NCBI GenBank assembly: GCA_965279735.1
Contig: OZ257260.1
Span: forward strand, 3,100,001 to 3,164,000
DNA: 64,000 nucleotides
Direction: 5' to 3'
Origin: CAIUGU01 sp965279735
GTDB taxonomy: Bacteria; Pseudomonadota; Gammaproteobacteria; Steroidobacterales; Steroidobacteraceae
The notes under the pieces are model-generated. The model worked only from the letters and a program-made list of their open reading frames with translations, had not been told where the DNA came from and ran no database searches. A program made the translations under genes and the position numbers. The stretch's first letter is position 1, and every line of letters starts with the position of its first letter. Below are positions 50,371-60,393 of this stretch, piece after piece.

Positions 50371-52539
50371 TTACTTGATGTCGAAACGATCCAGGTTCAT
50401 CACCTTGGTCCAGGCGGCCACGAAGTCCTGCACGAACTTCTGCTTCGAGTCCGCGCTGCCGTAGACCTCGGCCAGCGCACGCAGCACCGAGTTCGAACCG
50501 AACACCAGGTCCACGCGCGTACCGGTCCACTTCACAGCGCCCGTCTTGCGGTCTCGTCCTTCAAACGTGTCCCCGCCTTCGACCGGTTTCCAGGCCGTGC
50601 TCATGTCGAGCAGGTTCACGAAGAAGTCATTCGTCAGCGTGCCGGGCTTCGTGGTGAAGACACCGTGCTTTGAGCCGCCATTGTTGGCACCCAGCGCCCG
50701 CAGGCCGCCCACCAACGCGGTCAATTCAGGTGCCGTGAGCGTGAGCAGCTGGGCCTTGTCGACCAGCAGATGCTCGCCCTGTGCACCGGCGCTGCCGGAC
50801 GCATAGTTGCGGAAGCCGTCTGCCTCAGGCTTCAGATAGTCGAAGGATTCCACATCGGTCTGCGCCTGGGTGGCATCGTTGCGACCCGGGGTGAACGGCA
50901 CGGCCACGTTGACTCCAGCATCGTTCGCAGCCTTTTCAACGGCTGCGACGCCTGAAAGCACGATGAGATCGGCCAGCGAGACCTTCTTGCCGCCCGATGC
51001 TGATTGGTTGAACTCGAACTGAATGCCTTCGAGAGCCTTCAAGACCTTCGCAAGCTGCGTGGGCTGGTTTACTTCCCAGTCCTTCTGGGGCGCGAGACGG
51101 ATGCGTGCTCCGTTGGCACCACCGCGCTTGTCGCCCCCGCGGAAAGTCGAAGCCGAAGCCCAAGCTGTCGAGACCAGTTCGCTTACGGAAAGGCCCGAGG
51201 CAAGTACCTTCGCCTTCAGGGCGGCAACGTCTTCACTGTTGATCAGCGGATAGTCGACCTTGGGAATGGGGTCCTGCCAGATCAGTTCTTCCTTCGGCAC
51301 TTCGGGACCGAGGTAGCGGACCCGCGGACCCATGTCGCGATGGGTCAGCTTGAACCAGGCGCGGGCGAAGGCTTCGGCAAATGCCTGCGGGTTATCGAGG
51401 AACTTGCGCGAGATCTTCTCGTAGGCCGGATCGAAGCGGAGTGACAGGTCGGTCGTCAGCATCTTCGGTTTCTGCTTCTTCGACTTGTCGTGTGCGTCCG
51501 GGATGATGTCCGGCCCATCCTTGGCCACCCACTGGATGGCACCGGCCGGGCTCTTCTCCTGCACCCATTCGAACTTGAACAGGTTCTCGAAGAAGTTGTT
51601 GCCCCATTGCGCAGGCGTGGTGGTCCAGGTGACTTCCAGACCCGAACCGATCGCATCGGCACCGCTGCCGGTCTTGTAGTTGCTGGTCCAGCCCAGGCCC
51701 TGCCCTTCAAGAGCGGCACCTTCGGGATCCAGGCCCTTGTGCGACTCCGGACCGGCGCCGTGTGTCTTGCCGAACGTATGGCCGCCCGCGATGAGCGCGA
51801 CGGTTTCCTCATCGTCCATCGCCATGCGGCCGAACGTCTCGCGAATGTCGTGCGCCGCGGAGATCGGATCGCCATTGGCGTTGGGGCCTTCTGGATTCAC
51901 ATAGATCAGGCCCATGTGCGTGGCACCGAGCGGCTTGGCAAGATCCCGCTCGCCCGAGAACCGCTTGTCGGTCCCGAGCCATGTCTTCTCGTCGCCCCAG
52001 TTGACGTCGTAGTCGGGCTCCCAAACGTCTTCGCGGCCCGCGCCGAAGCCGAAGGTGCGGAAACCCATGGATTCGAGTGCCACATTGCCAGTCAGGATGA
52101 ACAGGTCGGCCCAGGAAATGGCCTGGCCGTACTTCTGCTTGATGGGCCAGAGCAGGCGGCGCGACTTGTCGATGTTGACGTTGTCCGGCCAGCTGTTCAG
52201 CGGCGCGAAGCGTTGCTGCCCTCGACCGCCACCACCCCGGCCGTCACCAACGCGATACGTGCCCGCGGAGTGCCAGGACATGCGGATGAACTGCGGCCCG
52301 TAGTGACCGAAGTCGGCTGGCCACCAATCCTGCGAATCGGTCATCACCTTGAGAAGGTCTTTCTTCAGCGCCGCGTAGTCCAGCTTCCCGAACGCTTCGG
52401 CGTACTTGAATTCATTGCCGAGCGGATTGGAGCGCGTGGAATGCTGGTTCAACAGGTCCAGCCGTAACTGGTTAGGCCACCAGTCCCGGTTGGTCGTACC
52501 GCCACCGGTGTGATTGAAAGGACACTTTGCTTCTGACAC
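50371..52539 (-). CDS. katG: Catalase-peroxidase
   Basis: A 722-residue haem enzyme that removes hydrogen peroxide. Distal site RMSWHSAGTYR (Arg86, Trp89, His90), proximal His in AGGHTFGKTHG, and the Met-Tyr-Trp adduct elements (Tyr in GLIYVNPEGPN). Both tandem peroxidase-like domains are present, so it is full length. The start is GTG at 52539 after GGGGGAG. An OxyR-like site lies upstream and a strong terminator downstream, so it is likely a monocistronic peroxide-induced gene. Confidence 0.97.
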   Translation of the reverse strand: MSEAKCPFNHTGGGTTNRDWWPNQLRLDLLNQHSTRSNPLGNEFKYAEAFGKLDYAALKKDLLKVMTDSQDWWPADFGHYGPQFIRMSWHSAGTYRVGDGRGGGGRGQQRFAPLNSWPDNVNIDKSRRLLWPIKQKYGQAISWADLFILTGNVALESMGFRTFGFGAGREDVWEPDYDVNWGDEKTWLGTDKRFSGERDLAKPLGATHMGLIYVNPEGPNANGDPISAAHDIRETFGRMAMDDEETVALIAGGHTFGKTHGAGPESHKGLDPEGAALEGQGLGWTSNYKTGSGADAIGSGLEVTWTTTPAQWGNNFFENLFKFEWVQEKSPAGAIQWVAKDGPDIIPDAHDKSKKQKPKMLTTDLSLRFDPAYEKISRKFLDNPQAFAEAFARAWFKLTHRDMGPRVRYLGPEVPKEELIWQDPIPKVDYPLINSEDVAALKAKVLASGLSVSELVSTAWASASTFRGGDKRGGANGARIRLAPQKDWEVNQPTQLAKVLKALEGIQFEFNQSASGGKKVSLADLIVLSGVAAVEKAANDAGVNVAVPFTPGRNDATQAQTDVESFDYLKPEADGFRNYASGSAGAQGEHLLVDKAQLLTLTAPELTALVGGLRALGANNGGSKHGVFTTKPGTLTNDFFVNLLDMSTAWKPVEGGDTFEGRDRKTGAVKWTGTRVDLVFGSNSVLRALAEVYGSADSKQKFVQDFVAAWTKVMNLDRFDIK

Positions 52540-52605
52540 TTTGACTCTCCCCCGAGACTGATTGACGACGGTCGCAGCTTAGGCCCGCCGGCCGCCATAA
52601 AGGAA

Positions 52606-52642
52606 ATCGATTGTTCCGATGTGTTGGATAGGCATTGACGAT
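52606..52642 (-). promoter_or_regulatory. OxyR-like binding site upstream of katG
   Basis: On the minus strand: ATCG, 7 bases, CTAT, 7 bases, ATCG, 7 bases, CGAT. The OxyR consensus is ATAG-N7-CTAT-N7-ATAG-N7-CTAT; 13 of the 16 defined core bases match and all three spacings are exact. The site ends 66 bases before the katG start, just upstream of a -10-like TTTATG (52596-52601), where an activator touching the -35 region would sit. Confidence 0.55.
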
Positions 52643-52717
52643 ACCTACAACGACAAATTTATAACTCCGGGCTACCCCGAAGCGAAATCAGGGCTTGGGC
52701 GGTGGAAGTCCGGAGGA

Positions 52718-55192
52718 CTATTCGTAGCGAAGGACGGTGGCGGGATTGAGGCGGGCAGCGCGAAAGATCTGGAAGCCAGCCACCGACCATGCCAACAGGA
52801 CAATGAGCGAAAAGCTCATCAGGAACGGCCATGCCGTCAGCTCAATGCGAAGGGTAAACATGCTGAGGTAAGCCTGGGCAGCAAGATAGGCGATGGGTAA
52901 CGCAGCCAGACTGCCAACCACGACCGGAATGGAAACTCTTTTGAGAAGGCCTATCAGAACAACCCATGCAGGAGCACCGAGCGCCTTACGGACGGCAATC
53001 TCGTGGAACTGGCGATTGCTTTCGTGAACCGCCATCGCCACCAATCCCGTCAGAGAAATCGAGATTGCCAGCAGCATGAGGCCGCTGATGAAATTGAACA
53101 GCATCTGGAAGGGTCGATACCCCTGGTCAAAAACGGCATCGACGAAAAGGACATCGAGGGGTATATCCGGCGCGAGTTGGTTCCATGCCCTGCCCATCTC
53201 ATCCAGAGTGGCAGCAAGCTCGCGAGTGGAAACTTTAAGTAAAGGGATTGAAGTCCGGCGAGCCAAGGCAAAGATGCTGCCCTGTGATCCATCACTGGCA
53301 ACACTCAAAGGCCGGTTTTCCACTACCCCGACGATGCGGACGGGTTCCCATGAGCCCTCTTCCGCACCAGGCTCGTAAAGAAGCTGTCCGACTGCCGCGG
53401 CGGGATCCTTGAATCCCATGCTCTCGGCCAGCGCCCTGTCTACGATCATCGAAAGGGGCCCCGCCGTTTCATTCCCCGGTTGTCCAGGGGCGAGAAGGTC
53501 AGAGGCGAAACCCGGATCCAGTGCACGCCCGGCCAGAAGCGGAATTCCCAGTGTTTTGAAGAAATCCCGCTCTATGCCATAGAAGGTGACCGATGAACGG
53601 GGAGACTCGCTCGATGGCCCGTGGCTGAAAGAGTTTATCCTTGGCTCGGCCCACGGCCTGGACTGCATTGCCGAAACTGCTTGCACGCCGGAAATTGATG
53701 AGAGGCTGTTTTTATAGACGGCAAAGTCGACGCGCGCATCGCGCAGATCATTGCCGACCATGACGATAGATTGTTGCTGAGGCGCAAGAGCCTTGGCCCT
53801 GAGCATTTTCGCCTGTTGATCCACAACCATCAGGACAACCAACAAAAGACTGGCGGCGGCAAATTGCCCGCCCACCATGACTGCACGTCCCGTGCTGGAG
53901 GCAGCCATTGCTGGCGACTTCACCGCGCGACCTGGAGCAACCCTTACGGAGGCTAGAGCCACATAACCTCCAGCAATCACCCCCACCGACAACAGAGAAA
54001 GCAGTGTCAAAGTCCACAGCGTTCCGTCTGCCAGAACCACTCTCCTGATCTCAACATCAAGCGTTCGGTCAATGATCGGTGCAGACGCCAGCACAAGAAT
54101 CATGGCTGCGATCAAGGCAACGGTTGAATGGATGGCTGTCCGCGACCATTGCTGCAGGACCAGATCAAGCATGGTCGCCCCCACAACGCGACGGGTGGCA
54201 GCCTCCTTGAACCGCGCTGCTGCCTGGGCGATCTCCAGATTGGCGTAGTTGATGGTTGCAAGTCCCAGGATGAGCACACCTAGAAGGAATAGCACCCAGG
54301 TGATCGACATTCCCTCGGCCACGTTCGAAAACATCGCCTGATCCAGGCGCGCCGTATTGAGCGAAGAAAGCCCTATGGCAGTGAATGTCGCGTCGTAATA
54401 AGACAGCTGATTGGCTGGAATGTATTTCTGGGCAAACCCGGCGATCCCGCCCAGGAACACTTCTCGCGCACGGTCGAGATTGTTCTGCGGTAGCACCACG
54501 TACATGGCAGTGTTGAACCCCAGCCAATGGAGCTCGGGCGGTGGGCCTGCTGTCGGTGGTCTTCTAGCCGCCAGAATGGCTTCATGGACATCCCAGGATG
54601 CAAGCATCTCGAAATCGAAAATCGACGAACCGGGTAGCGGCCTGATTACGCCAGTTACGGTTGCGTCGATCAGTCCGTCGATCCTGATGGGCTTCCCAAT
54701 CACATCGCGCGAGCCGAAGAGACTGATTGCCGTCGCATCTGTGAGAAGGACGCTGCGTGGCCCAGCCATCGCCGTCACGGAGTTCCCCGCAACAAACTCA
54801 AGATCGAATGCGGAAAGATACTGGGAATCGGCTGCTACTCCCCTTACGTTGATCTTGTTGGCAGGAGTGGCTATCGCAGTTCCACCCCAATCAACAACCC
54901 TCACTACAGCCTCTAGCTCAGGGAACTCTTGCTCGAAGTATTTCGCAGCATGCGCGACCGTCAGAAGCGTTCTGAGCGGACGCCGCTCCCCAGGGAAGGT
55001 TAGATCGGTTGAAATCAGGTAGATCCGGTCAGCTTTGCTGAAATGTCTTTCCGAGGTCTCGAGGTATCTCACCACCGAGTAAGCGACGATGAACCCGGCC
55101 AATCCCAAAGCAAGGCCCAGGATTCCAAAGACCGTCACCACAGACTGATGACGCAGAGAACGTATCGCGGTGATGAAGTAGTGCCACAACAT
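52718..55192 (-). CDS. MacB/FtsX-type ABC permease, third of three
   Basis: An 824-residue inner-membrane protein with a duplicated layout: transmembrane helix (about 20-40), MacB-type periplasmic core, three helices with an FtsX domain, then a second periplasmic core and three C-terminal helices. It ends ARLNPATVLRYE. It resembles the preceding permease along its whole length (FIVA.SVVRY, HFSKA.RIYL, GVAADS..L.AFDL), and their 3' ends are nearly identical in DNA, so the pair arose by tandem duplication. It starts 2 bases after that gene. Confidence 0.93.
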   Translation of the reverse strand: MLWHYFITAIRSLRHQSVVTVFGILGLALGLAGFIVAYSVVRYLETSERHFSKADRIYLISTDLTFPGERRPLRTLLTVAHAAKYFEQEFPELEAVVRVVDWGGTAIATPANKINVRGVAADSQYLSAFDLEFVAGNSVTAMAGPRSVLLTDATAISLFGSRDVIGKPIRIDGLIDATVTGVIRPLPGSSIFDFEMLASWDVHEAILAARRPPTAGPPPELHWLGFNTAMYVVLPQNNLDRAREVFLGGIAGFAQKYIPANQLSYYDATFTAIGLSSLNTARLDQAMFSNVAEGMSITWVLFLLGVLILGLATINYANLEIAQAAARFKEAATRRVVGATMLDLVLQQWSRTAIHSTVALIAAMILVLASAPIIDRTLDVEIRRVVLADGTLWTLTLLSLLSVGVIAGGYVALASVRVAPGRAVKSPAMAASSTGRAVMVGGQFAAASLLLVVLMVVDQQAKMLRAKALAPQQQSIVMVGNDLRDARVDFAVYKNSLSSISGVQAVSAMQSRPWAEPRINSFSHGPSSESPRSSVTFYGIERDFFKTLGIPLLAGRALDPGFASDLLAPGQPGNETAGPLSMIVDRALAESMGFKDPAAAVGQLLYEPGAEEGSWEPVRIVGVVENRPLSVASDGSQGSIFALARRTSIPLLKVSTRELAATLDEMGRAWNQLAPDIPLDVLFVDAVFDQGYRPFQMLFNFISGLMLLAISISLTGLVAMAVHESNRQFHEIAVRKALGAPAWVVLIGLLKRVSIPVVVGSLAALPIAYLAAQAYLSMFTLRIELTAWPFLMSFSLIVLLAWSVAGFQIFRAARLNPATVLRYE

Positions 55193-55194
55193 CG

Positions 55195-57681
55195 CTATTC
55201 GTATCGCAGGACCGTGGCGGGATTGAGGCGGGCAGCGCGGAAGGTCTGGTAACCGACCGCGGCCCAGGCGACGATCAGTGTCGCGACAAAGCTGAGCACG
55301 AACGGCCAGGCAGTGAGATCGATCCGGTACAGGAAAGTACTGAGGTAGGTCTTTGCGACCACATAGGCGAGGGGCAACGCGATCGCGTTACCAATGAGAA
55401 CCGGAAGGGTGAATCTGCCCAGGAGCTTCCATGCCACTGTCGACGTCCCTGCTCCCAGCGTCTTGCGTACTGCGATCTCGTGGTACCGGTGGTGCGATTC
55501 GTGGATCGACATGGCGATGAGACCGGCGATCGCGATGCCGACGGCCAGCACGACCAGTCCATTCACGAAGTTGAACATCCTGCTGAAGGGTCGGAAGCCG
55601 CTATCAAAAGTGGCGTCCAGGAACCGGACATCAAGTGGAATATCCGGTGCAAGTTTGTTCCACACTTCGGTCATGCGCCCGAGAGCCCGACCAACGTCCG
55701 GCGCACTGACACGTAGCAAGGGAACCTGAGCCCGGGGGACGAGCTGATAGACGCTGCCTACGGAGCCAAAATTCTGTATTGAAAGTGGCTTGTCCTCAAC
55801 GACACCCACGATTTTTAAAGGCTGCCAACCCGTGTTCGCATTTTGCGGAGGCGGGGGAACGTACAGCATCTGGTTCAAAGCGTCTTCAGGCTTGGATAGT
55901 CCCATTCCAACGATGAAGGAGCGGTCCACAACCAAGGACCGGGGAATCGCGCGACCAGCAGCGAGCTGCTGCTCAGCACCAGAAGGCGCCAAGGCGTCAC
56001 CATGACTGGAATCGAGGGATCTCCCAGCCAGCAGCGGCATCCCCATGGTCTCGAAGAATTTATCTGTAACGCCATGTTGATTGGCAGCAAGCCGCGGTGA
56101 GTCTTGCGAGGGCGTCCGGTTCAGCATCCATATTCCCGATGCTGTAAACGGCCTAACCGCTATCGCAGATATCGCTTCCAATCCGGGTATCCCGGCAAGG
56201 GAATTCTTGTAGACGTCGAATCCAATCCGGGCGTCGTTGAGATTGTTCCCGACAAGAAGTACGGATCCGGCAGATTCCCCCAGTGCACCGGCCCGAAGGG
56301 ACTGCGTCTGGTTCTGCATTACGATGACGACGGCGAGTAGCAGACACGCCGCGGCGAACTGCAATGACACCATTACTGTCCGGCTATATCCCGGAGATCT
56401 GCCTGCGCTGGCCGCCCTCAGGGCACGTCCAGGCGTGACGCGACAGGCTTTCAATGCCGGGTACCCCCCTGCCACCACGACAACCCCAATGAGCAGGGAT
56501 GGCAGGAGCACCCACAGCGCCGCGTCAGTGAACGCGGTCTTCCTGATCTCGACATCAAGAGCTTGATCAAGGACTGGCGCCACTAGCAGCACGACCAAGA
56601 GCGCCAGAACCGTGGCACTCGAGGCGTGCAACGCCGTTACAGACAGGTTCTGCATCAAAACCTGTCCAGCACTTGCGCCCATCACACGACGCGTTCCCAG
56701 TTCCTTGAGCTTGCCGTTTGCCTGTCCGACGGCGAGATTGGCGTAGTTGACGGATGCCAGTCCGAGAATCAGGCCTCCAAGTACCATGAGGATCGTCGTG
56801 ATCGACCAACCACCGCTGTTGGCAAACAGCACTTGATCCAGCGTGGTAGTTGCCAGCGAGTCCAGTCTTATTGCCTTGAAACCAAGTTTGGCAAAGCTTT
56901 CCTGATCTGCCGGCACATATTTTTTGGCAAAGGAGTCCAGCCCTGCAACAAACGATTCACGAATAACATCTGAGTCGGGAAGTAGCACGTAGGTAGCCGC
57001 ACCGACTGCTCGCCATTCCTCTCGTGGCGCTTGCCCAACATTCGCAGGCGCAATGGCGGCCATGTAAGTCTCATGGATATCCCATGTCGCCAGCACACCA
57101 AAGTCGAATGCCGACGATTTCGGTAGCGGATCAAAAACGCCTGTCACCGTGGCGTCTGTCAATCCGTCCAGAATCACGTTCTTTCCCAACGCTTCGGTCG
57201 TACCAAACAAACTCATTGCGACTGGAATACTGATCAAGACGCTGCGCGGATTACCAAGAGCCCTTTTCAGGCTGCCCGCAACCAAGCGCAAATCAAAAGC
57301 GGTGAGAAAATCAGAATCCGCAGCCACGCCCTGTACGGAAATTTTCTCGCCGCCCGATGCGACCGCCGTATCGCGCATTCCCCGTACCCTGATCACAGTC
57401 TCGATCTGCGGATATTCCTCCTTCAGATATTTGGCTACATGCTCCGCAGTGCCAAATGTATTGATGGAAGGCCTCTCATCGCGAAAGTCGAACTGCGTAG
57501 CTACCAGGTAGATCCGCTCGGCTTTTGAAAAATGATTTTCTGCAGTCTCCTGATACCGGACTACAGACCAAGCGACGATGAAAGCAGCCAGCCCGAGTGC
57601 GAGGCACAGGACATTGATCAGCGTTGCTGCCTTCTGGTAGCGGAAGGTACGTAGTGCCCCTGCCACGTAGTGACTGATCAT
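55195..57681 (-). CDS. MacB/FtsX-type ABC permease, second of three
   Basis: An 828-residue permease with the same two-core layout as its neighbours: helix about 18-38, periplasmic core, FtsX helices about 280-420, second core, C-terminal helices, and the end ARLNPATVLRYE. It is the closest paralogue of the downstream permease. It probably works with the single ATPase upstream, in place of or together with the other two, to move or extract a hydrophobic or peptide substrate; the substrate is unknown. A 78-base spacer with no feature precedes it. Confidence 0.93.
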   Translation of the reverse strand: MISHYVAGALRTFRYQKAATLINVLCLALGLAAFIVAWSVVRYQETAENHFSKAERIYLVATQFDFRDERPSINTFGTAEHVAKYLKEEYPQIETVIRVRGMRDTAVASGGEKISVQGVAADSDFLTAFDLRLVAGSLKRALGNPRSVLISIPVAMSLFGTTEALGKNVILDGLTDATVTGVFDPLPKSSAFDFGVLATWDIHETYMAAIAPANVGQAPREEWRAVGAATYVLLPDSDVIRESFVAGLDSFAKKYVPADQESFAKLGFKAIRLDSLATTTLDQVLFANSGGWSITTILMVLGGLILGLASVNYANLAVGQANGKLKELGTRRVMGASAGQVLMQNLSVTALHASSATVLALLVVLLVAPVLDQALDVEIRKTAFTDAALWVLLPSLLIGVVVVAGGYPALKACRVTPGRALRAASAGRSPGYSRTVMVSLQFAAACLLLAVVIVMQNQTQSLRAGALGESAGSVLLVGNNLNDARIGFDVYKNSLAGIPGLEAISAIAVRPFTASGIWMLNRTPSQDSPRLAANQHGVTDKFFETMGMPLLAGRSLDSSHGDALAPSGAEQQLAAGRAIPRSLVVDRSFIVGMGLSKPEDALNQMLYVPPPPQNANTGWQPLKIVGVVEDKPLSIQNFGSVGSVYQLVPRAQVPLLRVSAPDVGRALGRMTEVWNKLAPDIPLDVRFLDATFDSGFRPFSRMFNFVNGLVVLAVGIAIAGLIAMSIHESHHRYHEIAVRKTLGAGTSTVAWKLLGRFTLPVLIGNAIALPLAYVVAKTYLSTFLYRIDLTAWPFVLSFVATLIVAWAAVGYQTFRAARLNPATVLRYE

Positions 57682-57759
57682 TGTCGTTGCCCTAGCGCGG
57701 CATTCGGATACCGATCAGCAGGTGGTCTGCATTCATGGACGCGATTTAACCCGCGGGCG

Positions 57760-60282
57760 TTACTCATATCTCAGCACCGTCCCCGGATTCAGTCGCGCAG
57801 CACGCAGCGTCTGGCTGCTGACGGCGATCCAGGCAATCAGCAGGGTGATCAGAAAGCTGACAATGAACGGCGTTGGTGTGAGCGATATCCGACTGAGGAA
57901 ATTCGCGAGATAGGATTGTGCTGCGAAGTAGGCCAGCGGCCAGGCTGCAAGGTTCGCAATGACGACGGGCTTGGAGAAGTCCCGAAGCAGCAATGAGACT
58001 ATCTGTGAACTCGTGGCTCCCAGCGTCTTGCGCACTCCTACTTCGTGAATACGTCGGCTGGCAACGAAACTCGCCATGCCGAAAAGACCCATCGCCGCAA
58101 CCGCAAATGCTGCGAACGCGAGTCCAGCAACCATATGATTGATGCGTTCGTAAGTAATGTAGGCTTGCTCGAACAACTCATCCAAAAAGCGGCGGTTGAC
58201 GCTGAAGTTCGGGGCTAGGCCGTTCCAAGCGCTATCAATGGCCCGCAAGGTGGCAGGAATATTTTCCCGACTAATACGGACAATCGGGTAGCCCATTCCT
58301 GGCGGGAGCTGGATATACATCGTCGAGCTGATACCCGACGCAGGGGCAGTAAGAAGCAACGGCTTTGTCTGCGCCACGCCGATGATTCGCACAGGCTGGT
58401 CCTGCCCCATGCCAAAGTGGCTGAAAGGTATGTATGCGAGCTGGTCTATCGCCTCTGCCGGTGTTCGCCAGCCAAGCTGCTCGGCCGCTGCCGAATCGAT
58501 GACAATGGCGTACGTACGACCCGTATCCAGCGCACGGAAGTTCGTCGTCGGCATTACGTCGTCAGCGTGCTCACGATCGAAACTACGACCTGCGACGATC
58601 TCGATACCCAGCGTGGCAAGCGAATCCTCCGTCACTATGTTGAAGACGGGAGAAATCTCCTTTGCGTCGCTCTCCAAAGAGCGCGTCAGTGAGAGCGTGC
58701 CCCAACCATTAACCCAAGGCAGCTCTCCCATCATTCCAACCGCCTTGATGTCGGGATTGGAAAGTAGCTCGTTTCGTAAGGAATCGAAATTCACTTTGCT
58801 GATCCTGAGATCGTTTCCGATCACAACTACCGGATCAGAGCTGGCACTAATCGCGTTGCGACGAAGCTGAGCGTTCTGGAGATACACAACTGTGGCGCCG
58901 ATCAACAAAAGACTTGCCGCCCCGAACTGCATTGAGACCAGGATCTTTGCGACAAACGCGTTCCCTTGCCGGGTCTTGCCCCACTGCAGAGATTCGGCGG
59001 GGCGGATGCGGGCCAGTACAACACCCGGATAGAGTCCTCCGGCCACGCTGACGGCGGAGATGATTAATATCGCGAAGGCCACAACGCTTAGTGGGCCTGG
59101 GGGGAATAGCGCAACATGGACACTAAACGAAGCCAACAAGGGTGCGGCGGCTTTCAAAGCCGCAATCGAAATGGCCAGCGCCGTTGTCGTCAGTAGCGCG
59201 GCTTCGAAGATGTATTGAAATGCGATTTGCCGGCGACTTCCACCGAGCACCTTGCGCAGCCCCGCTTCCTTCATTCGTGCCATAGCCTGAGCTGTCGCAG
59301 AATTTGCGTAGTTGAGGCACGACATGAACAACACGACGCTGCCAAGCAGTTTGAGAACGACCACGATGGAAATCCCCGTGCCGCGCATGACTTGGTTATC
59401 CAGCATTGCTGCCCAGACCGTAGAAACAGGCACCGCGCCGAATTGATAAGTGGCGGCAGCCAACCGTTCTGCAGGAGCATGGCGTTCTGCGAAGCCATCA
59501 AGGCGAGAACTGAGAAACTCCCTGCTTACAGAGCCGTCCTTGGGGAGCAGAACGTATGTGATGAATGGAACGGAACCCCATTGACTGGTTGCTGGATCTT
59601 CGTCTCTGCTACGTCCTCTGGCTTTTCGAGTGAGATCGTGCAGTACATCAAGGGATATCAGTGCCTCGAAACGAACGGCATTGCTGGTCGAATCGCCGAA
59701 CTGAGAAGGCTGGGAGATAGGCGCGAGGACGCCCGTAACAGTCACTTCAACAGAGTTTTCCAGTAATACTCTTTCACCCAACGCAGGTCGGTTTCCAAAA
59801 AGTTTGGCAGCCAGATCCAGCGAAAGCACGATGCTTCCGGGCTCATCGAGCGCATTGACCGCCCTCCCGATTTTGAAGGGAAGGTCGAAGATACGAAGCA
59901 GATCAGCTTCCGCACCAGCAACGTATGCCGATGCCTTCGTCCCGTCCGACGACACCACGGTAAGAGGATCATCCAGATCTTCGATACGCGCTACCGCTTC
60001 CAGACCGGGAATATCCTCTTGTAGATGCCTGGCTATCGGTGGGGAGGTCCAAGGCACTACACCGGTATCGAAGCCTCGGGCCGGACTCATCAGACGTTCG
60101 GTGATAACGAAAGTACGATCGGCATTTTTCCACTGCCTGTCGCTGCTCTGTATATATCTGGCAACGCCCATCGCAGCGAGGAAACACATCAGTCCCACAG
60201 TTAGACACAGGACGTTTATACCGGTCGAGAGCTTGAATCTTGCGAAATTGCGCAATGCCGTATGGAAGTAGTGGCCAAGCAT
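57760..60282 (-). CDS. MacB/FtsX-type ABC permease, first of three
   Basis: An 840-residue permease, the most divergent of the three but with the same architecture and C-terminal signature (ARLNPGTVLRYE). The ATG at 60282 follows an AAAAAGG ribosome-binding site; a GTG three bases earlier is possible. A strong terminator lies between it and the ATPase gene, so its transcription depends on read-through. Confidence 0.92.
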   Translation of the reverse strand: MLGHYFHTALRNFARFKLSTGINVLCLTVGLMCFLAAMGVARYIQSSDRQWKNADRTFVITERLMSPARGFDTGVVPWTSPPIARHLQEDIPGLEAVARIEDLDDPLTVVSSDGTKASAYVAGAEADLLRIFDLPFKIGRAVNALDEPGSIVLSLDLAAKLFGNRPALGERVLLENSVEVTVTGVLAPISQPSQFGDSTSNAVRFEALISLDVLHDLTRKARGRSRDEDPATSQWGSVPFITYVLLPKDGSVSREFLSSRLDGFAERHAPAERLAAATYQFGAVPVSTVWAAMLDNQVMRGTGISIVVVLKLLGSVVLFMSCLNYANSATAQAMARMKEAGLRKVLGGSRRQIAFQYIFEAALLTTTALAISIAALKAAAPLLASFSVHVALFPPGPLSVVAFAILIISAVSVAGGLYPGVVLARIRPAESLQWGKTRQGNAFVAKILVSMQFGAASLLLIGATVVYLQNAQLRRNAISASSDPVVVIGNDLRISKVNFDSLRNELLSNPDIKAVGMMGELPWVNGWGTLSLTRSLESDAKEISPVFNIVTEDSLATLGIEIVAGRSFDREHADDVMPTTNFRALDTGRTYAIVIDSAAAEQLGWRTPAEAIDQLAYIPFSHFGMGQDQPVRIIGVAQTKPLLLTAPASGISSTMYIQLPPGMGYPIVRISRENIPATLRAIDSAWNGLAPNFSVNRRFLDELFEQAYITYERINHMVAGLAFAAFAVAAMGLFGMASFVASRRIHEVGVRKTLGATSSQIVSLLLRDFSKPVVIANLAAWPLAYFAAQSYLANFLSRISLTPTPFIVSFLITLLIAWIAVSSQTLRAARLNPGTVLRYE

Positions 60283-60315
60283 CACCTTTTTCCCCTGTTC
60301 ACGAAGTTAGCGCGC

Positions 60316-60343
60316 AAAAAAAGGCGCCCACCCGGCAGGCGCC
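60316..60343 (-). terminator. Internal rho-independent terminator between ATPase and permeases
   Basis: On the minus strand GGCGCC, a 9-base loop, GGCGCC, then seven T. It stands between the ATPase stop (60394) and the first permease start (60282), inside an otherwise co-directional operon. It should lower expression of the permeases relative to the adaptor and ATPase, or act as an attenuator. Confidence 0.8.
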
Positions 60344-60393
60344 CACAGGGTCCGAGGTAAAGCTGTCGGGATGAGATAGGCATCGCTCGTCGT

